Assembly (NCBI GenBank): GCA_946415695.1
Contig: CAMKTM010000022.1
Span: 1-17,081, forward strand
Origin: an uncultured Prevotellaceae bacterium
GTDB lineage: Bacteria > Bacteroidota > Bacteroidia > Bacteroidales > Bacteroidaceae
Length of the DNA stretch: 17,081 nucleotides
Direction: 5' to 3'
Shown here: one piece after another, positions 1-6,557 of the stretch
How the letters are laid out: the number at the start of each line of letters is the position of its first letter
Numbering within the stretch: position 1 is the first letter of the stretch
Position numbers and translations under genes: made by a program
Notes under the pieces: model-generated
Seen by the model: only the letters and a program-made list of their open reading frames with translations
The model's database searches: none
Told to the model about the DNA's origin: nothing

Positions 1-10
1 TGATGTAAAA

Positions 11-57
11 CAAAAAGAATCATCCCCGCCGTGGAGTTCAGTTCCAATGCGGGGATG
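11..57 (-). terminator. Rho-independent terminator of the BspA-like gene
   Basis: On the minus strand a perfect 9-bp stem (CATCCCCGC at 57-49, GCGGGGATG at 29-21) encloses a 19-nt loop and is followed by a T-rich tract (20-11, ATTCTTTTTG). It lies about 40 bases past the stop codon of the large surface-protein gene, where a terminator for that transcript is expected. Confidence 0.8.
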
Positions 58-93
58 AGAGTCAATGAGGGTTATAGGTAGAGGCTATTGGCT

Positions 94-3000
94 CTACTTC
101 ACTAAAACCTTTCTCGTGCTTCCGTCAGAGTAGCGAATGATGTTGATGCCCCTCTGAGGTTTGTCAAGCTTCTTTCCGTCAAGCGAGTACCAAACTCCCT
201 CGCCTTTGGAGAGGGCTGGGGTGAGGCTTTCAATTTCCTTGATGCCGTCTGGGTCCATCTCGCCAGTCCTAAACATTTGAGGCTCCCCGTAGAAGGTCTC
301 GCCCTCCGAGGTCGTTACGAAAGCAACATAGCAGTACTCTGTCTCGTATTCGAGGTTTTCCAGCTTTGCAGACATCACATTACCACTGGCCAAAACCTTT
401 GTTGCGTTGGCTGGTATGCCGTTTGCATTCTTGCGGGATGATGAAGAGAGGGTGATGTTCCAGTATATAAAGCCCTGAATTGTTATGTTGTCCGTACCTC
501 GCATCACATAGCCCCAAATCTCGGCCATGTTACCTATCAGGTCGATTATCGAATATGTGTGGACGGTTGGCTCGAAGTAGCTGGTGTTCGAGGGGTCGAT
601 GCCTATCCATTGGCTATAGTAGCGGTTGCCTGTGTTCGCCTCATAGTAGGCTCTGTACTTCCAAAGCTTATCTGTATTAAGGCTGCGGATGTAGCCTTCC
701 ATCGTGCCTTCATAGAGATAGGCTGCGCCGAAGTTCGAGGCGAAGTCGTCCGTCCAGTCAATACGTCTCCACTCAAAGCCCACACCTGTCTCTCTGTCAT
801 CGAGGTTCGACTTGGCTGCCACAACGACATTACCCAAGTTGATGACCTTCGGCTGTTGAGGGTCAAGGGAAAGAGGCTCTGTGCTGAATGAGAAGGCCTT
901 CGTATATGATGCGTCATCAAGGTTCAGCGTCAAAGAGGCAAGTCCCTCATAGAGATTGTCAGGCTCCAAGCCTTTGAGTGCAACCTCATAACCATTGTTA
1001 CCCTTTTCAACAGGCGCATTATTGACAATTACTGTTTCGCAGAATTCCGGGTACTCATTCGTGTATGCCAAAGTCAACGAGCTTGCAGTCTTGCTGACCA
1101 ATGAGATTTCTGGGGCAGCAAGGTTCCTGCTGCTTTCTATCTCCCTGATGTCCTCATAGCCATTGTTCCAAAGCCACAGCAACAGCTTCCCGACAGAGAT
1201 ATTTATCGTCACCGTCTTGGGTAAGGCACCATTCTCAATGCTGCTGACCTCATACATATATCCGTCAATCTCCACATCAGAGAGAATCGTTGCCTCTGTG
1301 CTTGCCTCGTCGTAACCGACAACAGAAGCATAGTTGCTCAAAGTGTCTGTGACCTGATAAACAACACCTTCTATTGTCTCTCTCGACCAGCTGTAAGTGC
1401 CTGTCAGAGTCACGTCGTGGGCTGGCATGGTTTCTGGCACATCGCCCCAACCCGAGAAGGTCATGCCTTTCTTCGTGGGTGCAGGTTCGGGAGTTAAAGC
1501 GGAGTTATAGTCAATCTCGTAGGACTTGTATTCCTCGCCATCAATAACGTAAGTGAGCAGGTATTGGTTGATGATAAACGAGCCTGTCACCGTCACATCC
1601 TCAGCAGGCATCGTTTCGGGTATCTCGCTCCAGTCCGAGAAGGTATAACCTTCCTTCGTAGGCTCTGCTTCTGGAGTAATGGTAGTGCCGTAAGCCACAG
1701 ATGAAGTCTTGTACTCCTCGCCATCTACAATATATATTAAGGTATAGTTGTTGGGAGTAAAGGCTCCTGTCACCTCAACATCATGTGCAGGCATAGTGGC
1801 AGGTATCTCGCTCCAACCAGAGAATGTATAGCCCTCCTTGCTTGGCTCTTCCTCAGGAACGATTTCAGAGCCATAGACAACAGTCGAAGTCTTGTACTCC
1901 TCGCCATCCACCATGTAGGTTAAGGTGTAGCTGTTGATGTTAAATGCCCCCATGACCACCACATCTGATGCAGGCATCGTTGCAGGAATATAGCTCCAGC
2001 CAGAGAATGTATAACCCTCTTTAGTGGGTGCTTCCAATGGTGTAATCGCTGCACCATACTCAACCATGCTTCTGCTATATTCCGTGCCATCAACGATGTA
2101 TACAAGGGCATAGGCATTGGCAGACCATTGGGCACTTACTGTTAAATTGCCAGCAGGCATAGTCTCAGGTATAGCAGGCTCCCAACCAATAAATGTATAG
2201 CCTTCCTTAGTCGGGTCAGCAGGAGGAGTTATTACAGTGCCGTAGTCTTGGGTTATGCTTTCAATTGCACTACCACCATTGGTGTTGAATGTGATGGTAT
2301 ATTGGTTAATGGTAAATGTACCAGTCACTGTAACATCACTTGCTGGCATAGTCTCTGGTATCTCGCTCCAACCGCTAAAGGTATAGCCTTCTTTAGTTGG
2401 CTCTTCTTCGGGAACAAGAGCTGTACCATAGGGAACTGTAGTAGATTTGTACTCCTCACCATCTACTATATAAGATAATGTATAGGAGTTGATGGTAAAT
2501 GAACCTGTAATGACCACATCATTTGCAGGCATTGTTTCAGGTATCTCGCTCCAACCACTAAATGTATAACCTTCTCTTGTCGGCTCCTCTTCAGGAGTGA
2601 TTGCTGAGCCATAAACAACAGTCGAGGCCTTGTATTCTTCATCATCTATCATGTAAGTTAAAGTGTAGCTATTGATAGTGAAAGAACCAAAGACACGAAC
2701 CTCAGTTGCAGGCATAGTGGCAGGGATCTCGCTCCAACCACTGAAAGAATAACCTTCCTTCGTGGGTGCTTCCAATGGTGTAATCGCTGCACCATACTCA
2801 ACCTCGCTTCTGCTATATTCCGTGCCATCAACGACGTAAATGATAACGTAGCTATTGATTTGCCACTGTGCGATGCAAGTCAAACCACCAACAGGCATAG
2901 TCTCAGGTATTGCAGGCTCCCAACCAGTAAATGTATATCCTTCCTTCGTTGGGTCTGCAGGAGGAGTTATTGTACTATTGTAGTCTTGTGTAATGCTTTC

Positions 3001-4371
3001 AATTGCACTACCACCATTGGTGTCGAAAGTAATGGTGTATTGATTAATGGTTAATGCACCAGTCACTGTAACGTCATGGGCTGGCATTGTCTCAGGCATC
3101 TCACTCCATCCTGAGAAAGTATAACCTTCTTTCGTTGGTGCTGGTTCTGGAGTTATGGTTGTGCCACAAGCGACTGTATAGGTCTTGTAAACTTGACCAT
3201 CTACGATATAGGTTAAAGTGTAATTTATAGGTGTAAACGAACCTGTAACTACAACATCATGGGCAGGCATAATCTCAGGTATTTCGCTCCAACCAGAGAA
3301 GGTGTACCCTTCCTTTGTTGGTGCTGGTTCTATAGTAATAGATCCATTATATTCTACTTCAAAAGTCTTATATACTTCACCATCTATCATATATATCAAG
3401 TTATAAGTAATCGGTCGAATGCCACCAAAGTCACTCCAAGGTGCAGTAGTGCTGTAAGCCTCTACAGAAGCTGCTGGCACATGAAGTGTGGCAGAAGCGA
3501 TGCTAGAAAAACGAAAGACATCAGAACCCGTTGTTGGAATGTTTTCTGCATAGCAATAGACATCTTTCAAACCGTCACAATCATAAAAGACTTCCCAAGA
3601 TATATTCGTTACGCTTTGGGGAATAGTAATAGATATCAGGTTAGAGCACATCATAAAGGCTTGGCCTGCTATTCCTATTGTTCCTTCTTCAAGTTCAATT
3701 GACGTTCCACTTGGCATTGTTCCTTTATATTTATAAGCAACCTTGCCTGCATATACTAAGCCATTGGGCTGATTGTTAAACCATTTGGTGTTGTTGAAGG
3801 CATTACTTCCAATGCATGCCAAATTGTCGGGAATGGTAATGGTAGTTAGGCTGCTGCACCCAGAAAAAACATCGCCATCAATGCTTGTAACGCTGTTTGG
3901 AATTGTTACAGAAGTAATACTACAGCAATTATAGAACGCCCAACTGCCTAAGCTGATAAGGTTTTCGGGAAAGGTGATGGAACTCAAGCTGGAGCAATTA
4001 TAGAAGGCTCTACTGCCGATGCTGGTTACACCGTTTGGAATGTTTATAGAGGTCAGGCTGGTGCAATATTCGAAAGCTCTACTGCCGATGCTGGTTACAC
4101 TGTTTGGAATGGTAATAGCTGTCAGTCCGGAGCAGTTACGGAATGCATAGCTTCCTATGCTTGTCACACTATATGTCTTACCATTATATGTGACCGATTC
4201 TGGAATAACCACAGAACCAGAATAAGAATTATAATTTGTGTTATAATAAGTTACAATTGCATTATTTCCCGAGAAGTTGTAGTAGATGCCACCAATCTTG
4301 GCATCGTAGGCACTGGCTACCACTGGCAGCAATGCCAGCATAATTAAAGTAATAATCTTCTTCATATCCAT
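94..4371 (-). CDS. BspA-type leucine-rich-repeat surface protein with InlB-like B-repeats
   Basis: A 1425-residue secreted protein. Residues 1-22 form a signal peptide (MDMKK followed by a hydrophobic run to VASAYD). Residues about 65-230 are BspA-type leucine-rich repeats of the form SIGxxAFxxCxxLTxITIPxSVT; a weaker LRR and a connecting segment run to about 320. Residues about 322-993 hold eleven 59-63-residue modules with the core PTKEGYTFSGW, related to the Listeria-Bacteroides (InlB B/Flg_new) repeat. The following 400 residues include fibronectin-like or Ig-like stretches. The last 32 residues (WYSLDGKKLDKPQRGINI to VLVK) are a C-terminal tail typical of Prevotella/Bacteroides secreted proteins, possibly for type IX-like sorting. 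BspA relatives bind host proteins or mediate adhesion and coaggregation; that role here is inference. The ATG at 4371 precedes the signal peptide; a second ATG two codons later is possible. The gene appears monocistronic, with its own promoter, structured leader and terminator. Confidence 0.9.
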   Translation of the reverse strand: MDMKKIITLIMLALLPVVASAYDAKIGGIYYNFSGNNAIVTYYNTNYNSYSGSVVIPESVTYNGKTYSVTSIGSYAFRNCSGLTAITIPNSVTSIGSRAFEYCTSLTSINIPNGVTSIGSRAFYNCSSLSSITFPENLISLGSWAFYNCCSITSVTIPNSVTSIDGDVFSGCSSLTTITIPDNLACIGSNAFNNTKWFNNQPNGLVYAGKVAYKYKGTMPSGTSIELEEGTIGIAGQAFMMCSNLISITIPQSVTNISWEVFYDCDGLKDVYCYAENIPTTGSDVFRFSSIASATLHVPAASVEAYSTTAPWSDFGGIRPITYNLIYMIDGEVYKTFEVEYNGSITIEPAPTKEGYTFSGWSEIPEIMPAHDVVVTGSFTPINYTLTYIVDGQVYKTYTVACGTTITPEPAPTKEGYTFSGWSEMPETMPAHDVTVTGALTINQYTITFDTNGGSAIESITQDYNSTITPPADPTKEGYTFTGWEPAIPETMPVGGLTCIAQWQINSYVIIYVVDGTEYSRSEVEYGAAITPLEAPTKEGYSFSGWSEIPATMPATEVRVFGSFTINSYTLTYMIDDEEYKASTVVYGSAITPEEEPTREGYTFSGWSEIPETMPANDVVITGSFTINSYTLSYIVDGEEYKSTTVPYGTALVPEEEPTKEGYTFSGWSEIPETMPASDVTVTGTFTINQYTITFNTNGGSAIESITQDYGTVITPPADPTKEGYTFIGWEPAIPETMPAGNLTVSAQWSANAYALVYIVDGTEYSRSMVEYGAAITPLEAPTKEGYTFSGWSYIPATMPASDVVVMGAFNINSYTLTYMVDGEEYKTSTVVYGSEIVPEEEPSKEGYTFSGWSEIPATMPAHDVEVTGAFTPNNYTLIYIVDGEEYKTSSVAYGTTITPEAEPTKEGYTFSDWSEIPETMPAEDVTVTGSFIINQYLLTYVIDGEEYKSYEIDYNSALTPEPAPTKKGMTFSGWGDVPETMPAHDVTLTGTYSWSRETIEGVVYQVTDTLSNYASVVGYDEASTEATILSDVEIDGYMYEVSSIENGALPKTVTINISVGKLLLWLWNNGYEDIREIESSRNLAAPEISLVSKTASSLTLAYTNEYPEFCETVIVNNAPVEKGNNGYEVALKGLEPDNLYEGLASLTLNLDDASYTKAFSFSTEPLSLDPQQPKVINLGNVVVAAKSNLDDRETGVGFEWRRIDWTDDFASNFGAAYLYEGTMEGYIRSLNTDKLWKYRAYYEANTGNRYYSQWIGIDPSNTSYFEPTVHTYSIIDLIGNMAEIWGYVMRGTDNITIQGFIYWNITLSSSSRKNANGIPANATKVLASGNVMSAKLENLEYETEYCYVAFVTTSEGETFYGEPQMFRTGEMDPDGIKEIESLTPALSKGEGVWYSLDGKKLDKPQRGINIIRYSDGSTRKVLVK
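194..229. repeat. REP-like palindromic element inside the BspA-like coding sequence
   Basis: These 36 bases match the intergenic palindromic element at 5488-5523 without gaps at 28 of 36 positions: a CCCTC...GAGGG stem followed by a GGGGTGAGGC tail. On the minus strand they encode the residues SLTPALSKGEG between the last folded domain and the C-terminal sorting-type tail. The length is a multiple of three, so the reading frame is kept. Confidence 0.7.
1392..3405 (-). repeat. Eleven tandem InlB-like repeat modules (about 180 bp each)
   Basis: Eleven modules of 59-63 codons. Most begin NSYTLTYxVDGEEYK and contain EPTKEGYTFSGWSEIPETMPA. Modules 3 and 7 are canonical Flg_new types with a TNGGSAIESITQDY core and a WEPAIPETMP segment; modules 4 and 8 share VDGTEYSRS and PLEAPTKEGY. 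Modules 3-6 and 7-10 therefore look like two copies of a four-module block, implying duplication of about 730 bp on top of single-module amplification. Such repeats are expected to recombine and vary in number between strains. Confidence 0.9.
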
Positions 4372-4418
4372 TCGTTTTAGTTAATACTTTCGCTTCCGTT
4401 CTAGTAAGCCAGCACTAA

Positions 4419-4574
4419 CTTATGGACATAAGAAAAGCGCAGACCTGCCATATTTCCACTCAGGCCCGCGAAAGCCCCTATACATTTATGGTGAAGTCTG
4501 CGCCAAGGCGCAACTCCAACAATGTATAGGTTTGCTCGTAATATCCCTTTTCGAGTTCGCGGTTCGAGTGGAAA
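4419..4574 (-). ncRNA. Structured 5' leader with a predicted pseudoknot
   Basis: Read on the minus strand, three nested helices pair perfectly. Helix A is TTTCCACTC (4574-4566) with GAGTGGAAA (4461-4453). Helix B is CCGCGAA (4562-4556) with TTCGCGG (4472-4466). Helix C is CCTATACATT (4530-4521) with AATGTATAGG (4486-4477). A small CTCG/CGAG hairpin (4555-4535) sits between B and C. In the apical region GCGCAGAC (4503-4496) is complementary over 8 bp to GTCTGCGC (4444-4437), downstream of helix A, which makes a pseudoknot. The same bases can instead close a local GCGC-CTTG-GCGC hairpin (4511-4500), so two mutually exclusive states exist. A CTTATG/CATAAG dyad follows at 4432-4419. The element lies between a -7 box and the start codon of the BspA-like gene, so it is most simply a cis-regulatory leader; it could also be a processed RNA. 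A 60-codon ORF crosses it (4583-4401), but the nested helices explain the sequence better. I cannot place it in a named RNA family. Confidence 0.65.
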
Positions 4575-4612
4575 ATTGAGCAAATAAGATACATTCTTTA
4601 CAGAATGCGTTG

Positions 4613-4620
4613 CAAAGATA
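4613..4620 (-). promoter_or_regulatory. Bacteroidetes -7 box for the BspA-like gene
   Basis: TATCTTTG on the minus strand matches the Bacteroidetes sigma-ABfr -7 consensus TAnnTTTG exactly. Transcription would begin near 4606, giving a leader of about 235 nt that contains the structured element. No clear TTTG -33 box is seen at the usual distance; an A/T-rich 14-bp repeat occupies that place. Confidence 0.6.
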
Positions 4621-4629
4621 CAAAAAAAA

Positions 4630-4657
4630 TTAAGAATGAAGAGTTAAGAATGAAGAT
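4630..4657. repeat. 14-bp tandem repeat, two units
   Basis: TTAAGAATGAAGAG (4630-4643) is followed directly by TTAAGAATGAAGAT (4644-4657), 13 of 14 identical. It lies just upstream of the -7 box of the BspA-like gene, where a -33 element would be. Confidence 0.8.
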
Positions 4658-4680
4658 TTTTTTTATTGCGAGAAAAATTA

Positions 4681-4755
4681 AAAACACCCATCACCTATCT
4701 ACTAGGCTAATAATCAATAGATTAGAGGTGGAAGGTGATGGGTGACGGGTGTTTT
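4681..4755. terminator. Long imperfect hairpin, possible terminator
   Basis: AAAACACCC (4681-4689) pairs with GGGTGTTTT (4747-4755). In another register CACCCATCACC (4685-4695) pairs with GGTGATGGGTG (4734-4744) over 11 bp. On the minus strand the stem is followed by TTTTAATTTTTC, so it could stop transcripts entering from the glycosyltransferase side. It could also be a repeat remnant; the two registers arise from a duplicated GGTGATGGGTGACGGGTG stretch. Confidence 0.5.
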
Positions 4756-4889
4756 GCAAAAAACCTACAGGTTATTCTCAAAGGACCTTAAGGTAATTTG
4801 CACACGACCCACGTTAAGTTTGCCAACTTAACACGTTAAAAGTGGTCACGAGGCACGTGAAGTTGAACAACTTGACATATTACGAACTA

Positions 4890-5283
4890 TTACGAACACG
4901 GATTTAATGCTTTTTTTTCGAACACGGATTACACGGATTGAACGGATTTTTTCTTGATACTTTTTTCTTGATTCTTTTCGGATTGAACGGATTGTGGCGG
5001 CGAGGAATAATTTACGAACACGGACTTAACGAATATATTATTAAACAACGGATTTAACGGATTTAACGGATAACTTGTCAGCGAGGGAAATTTCATTCGG
5101 ATTGAACGGATTGTGGCGGCGGGGAATAATTTTCGAACACGGAGTAAGGTTTTATTACGACAACGGATTACACGGATTGAACGGATTTATTTTTCTTCTT
5201 GATTTCATTCGGATTTAACGGATTGTGGCGGCAAGGGGAGATCCGCTTAATCCGAAACAAATTGAGAAAAATCCGTTAAATCC
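4890..5283. repeat. 9-bp-period ACGGATTnA repeats with three larger direct copies
   Basis: The stretch is built from ACGGATT motifs spaced 9 bp apart (for example 4924-4950, 5049-5070, 5163-5187). Superimposed are three copies of a larger block, CGGATT(G/T)AACGGATTGTGGCGGC plus a purine-rich tail, starting at 4980, 5099 and 5210. The first two continue through AATAATTT and CGAACACGG. The last part (5241-5283) carries inverted copies (AATCCG, ATCCGTTAAATCCG). No ORF is credible here. It is part of the roughly 880-base gene-free stretch between the BspA-like gene and the glycosyltransferase. Confidence 0.8.
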
Positions 5284-5301
5284 GTTATTTTTCTTTATGA
5301 C

Positions 5302-5341
5302 AATAATGCTTAACCTTTATGTCAATAATGCTTAACCTTTA
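5302..5341. repeat. 22-bp-period hairpin repeat, two units
   Basis: Two copies of AATAATGCTTAACCTTTAT have GCTTAACC starting at 5308 and 5330, exactly 22 bp apart. They belong to the same family as the six-unit array at 10555-10682, with one base changed in the right arm (CTTTAT for CATTAT). Confidence 0.8.
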
Positions 5342-5347
5342 TTGGTG

Positions 5348-5460
5348 TTTGTTTAGTGGTTAGAGGTTAGAGAATACCTTTTGCCCCTAATGAGCACCCA
5401 AAACTATCCTCTTTCCGCCTGCGCTTGAACGAAGCGAAGCACCTCTAACTACTAACTACA
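5348..5460. repeat. Inverted heptad repeats
   Basis: The left side (about 5348-5372) is a run of 7-bp units (GTTTAGT, GGTTAGA, GGTTAGA). The right side (about 5441-5460, ACCTCTAACTACTAACTAC) is its imperfect inverted copy. The roughly 70 bases between contain no credible gene. The heptads resemble those before the RNA methyltransferase and glycosyltransferase start codons. Confidence 0.6.
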
Positions 5461-5467
5461 AGAAGAC

Positions 5468-5523
5468 CCTTTCCCTTAAAGGGGAGGACTCCCTCCCTTT
5501 AAGGGAGGGTTGGGGTGGGTCTT
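5468..5523. repeat. REP-like palindromic element at the glycosyltransferase 3' end
   Basis: Two palindromes stand side by side: CCCTTTCCCTTAAAGGGG and the perfect CCCTCCCTTTAAGGGAGGG (5491-5509, 9-bp arms around a single T), followed by a TTGGGGTGGGTCTT tail. The second palindrome overlaps the end of the glycosyltransferase gene and contains its stop codon. Closely related copies lie at 6408-6547 and, diverged, at 194-229. Confidence 0.85.
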
Positions 5524-6383
5524 CTCTCCCTTGCAAAGTATCCGAGCTTATAGAAGGCGAAGAGGGTGAGGCTGGGGTGTGCTCCGAGGAGGTTGGCCCG
5601 GAGGAGCGGTGCGGCGGCTCGGAACAGCAGGCGGAGGAGCGGGAGGAGGTGGAGGCGTGACAGGCGCAGCGCAAGGGCCGAGACGCGTATGTGCTGCTGC
5701 TGTTCGGTACTCAAACGGGCAAGGGTGCGCAGGGCCGTCTCGGTTTTCGAGAGATAGAGGGGTGCGTCCTCGAGCCCCAAATGGACGAGAGGGTTGTCGA
5801 TGTGCACGATGGGTATGCCCCGCCTCTGCAGCTCGATGCCGAAAAGGGTGTCCTCGTGTCCGTAGGCGGAAATGTGTTGGTCGAAGAGAACGGTGAGGAA
5901 CAGGCGGCGGTGGATGAGGAAGTTGAAGGTGGTGAACTGCGCATAGGGATGTCGGCGACGAAAGGGAAGGGTCAGCCGTCGCTCTGCTGAAACTTCGTAT
6001 TCATAGCGCAGACGTGCCGCGGGACGGGGGCACTGGGGGAGATTGGCAGTGCCGCCGCAGCAGACGCCCTCGGTATCGCTCGTGAAGGAGGCGATGGCGT
6101 CGAGGTATGCGGCGACGAACGAGGGGCGATGCACCTGGGCGTCGGCATCGATGAAGAGGAGCCATTCGCCCTTGGCTTTGCGGGCGAGTGCGTTGCGAAT
6201 GCCGGCGCGTCCAAGGTTGTGGTCCGGCCTGAAGATGTTGATGCCGGGCAGGGACGGCAAGGGCTCGGTGGAGCAGTCGTCGCCGATGATGATTTCGGAA
6301 TCGGCGGGCAGTTGTTTTTGCAAATCGCCCACGAGCCGGCTCGGGTCGTAATTGTATGTCGGGATTAGGACGGAAAGAAGCAT
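5499..6383 (-). CDS. GT2 family glycosyltransferase
   Basis: A 294-residue GT-A fold enzyme that would transfer a sugar from a nucleotide-sugar donor; donor and acceptor cannot be told. The N-terminus SVLIPTYNYD is the usual GT2 opening, GDDCS (34-38) is the nucleotide-binding loop, and DAD at 79-81 within LLFIDADAQVH is the metal-binding DXD motif. GHEDTLFG near 175-182 supplies the acidic residues typical of the acceptor/catalytic region. No membrane-spanning segment is evident, so it is probably cytoplasmic and may be peripherally attached to the membrane. The last eight residues (RRPTPTLP) and the TAA stop come from a REP-like palindrome, so the native C-terminus was probably altered. It lies 174 bases downstream of the tamL-like gene, with only repeats between. 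The ATG at 6383 begins directly at the family motif. Confidence 0.85.
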   Translation of the reverse strand: MLLSVLIPTYNYDPSRLVGDLQKQLPADSEIIIGDDCSTEPLPSLPGINIFRPDHNLGRAGIRNALARKAKGEWLLFIDADAQVHRPSFVAAYLDAIASFTSDTEGVCCGGTANLPQCPRPAARLRYEYEVSAERRLTLPFRRRHPYAQFTTFNFLIHRRLFLTVLFDQHISAYGHEDTLFGIELQRRGIPIVHIDNPLVHLGLEDAPLYLSKTETALRTLARLSTEQQQHIRVSALALRLSRLHLLPLLRLLFRAAAPLLRANLLGAHPSLTLFAFYKLGYFARERRPTPTLP

Positions 6384-6404
6384 GATTAGAGTTGAAAGTT
6401 TAGA
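6384..6404. repeat. Degenerate heptads before the glycosyltransferase start
   Basis: On the minus strand the 21 bases before the ATG divide into three 7-bp units, TCTAAAC, TTTCAAC and TCTAATC. They are related to the CTCTAAA heptads before the RNA methyltransferase start codon. Confidence 0.45.
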
Positions 6405-6407
6405 AGA

Positions 6408-6547
6408 CCTTCTCTAAATCCCTCTTAAGAGGGAGGACGAGCCCCCTTCTAACTCCCTCTTAAAGGGGGAGGACTCCCTCCCTTTAAGGGAGGGTTGGGG
6501 AGGGTCTGTCTCCATCCCATTAAGGGAGGGCTGTGGAGGGTCTGTTT
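6408..6547. repeat. Cluster of REP-like palindromes between tamL-like gene and glycosyltransferase
   Basis: Several palindromes occur in series: perfect CCCTCTTAAGAGGG (6420-6433), imperfect CTCCCTCTTAAAGGGGGAG, perfect CCCTCCCTTTAAGGGAGGG (6476-6494), and a decayed TCCCATTAAGGGAGGG with a GGAGGGTCTG tail. The unit at 6473-6508 is nearly identical to that at 5488-5523. Each is a TTTAA-centred C/G-rich inverted repeat followed by a GGGTTGGGG(A/T)GGGTCT tail. In the mRNA they would form stable hairpins that could terminate or protect transcripts. Confidence 0.85.
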
Positions 6548-6557
6548 TCATTTTTTT

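Noticed and set aside
4401..4583. 60-codon minus-strand ORF as a small protein gene
   Set aside because: The sequence is explained by three perfect nested helices and a pseudoknot in a leader position; no ribosome-binding signal and an implausible residue composition.
5579..6368. Plus-strand ORFs opposite the glycosyltransferase
   Set aside because: They mirror a G/C-rich real gene with GT2 motifs on the minus strand and show no domain pattern of their own.
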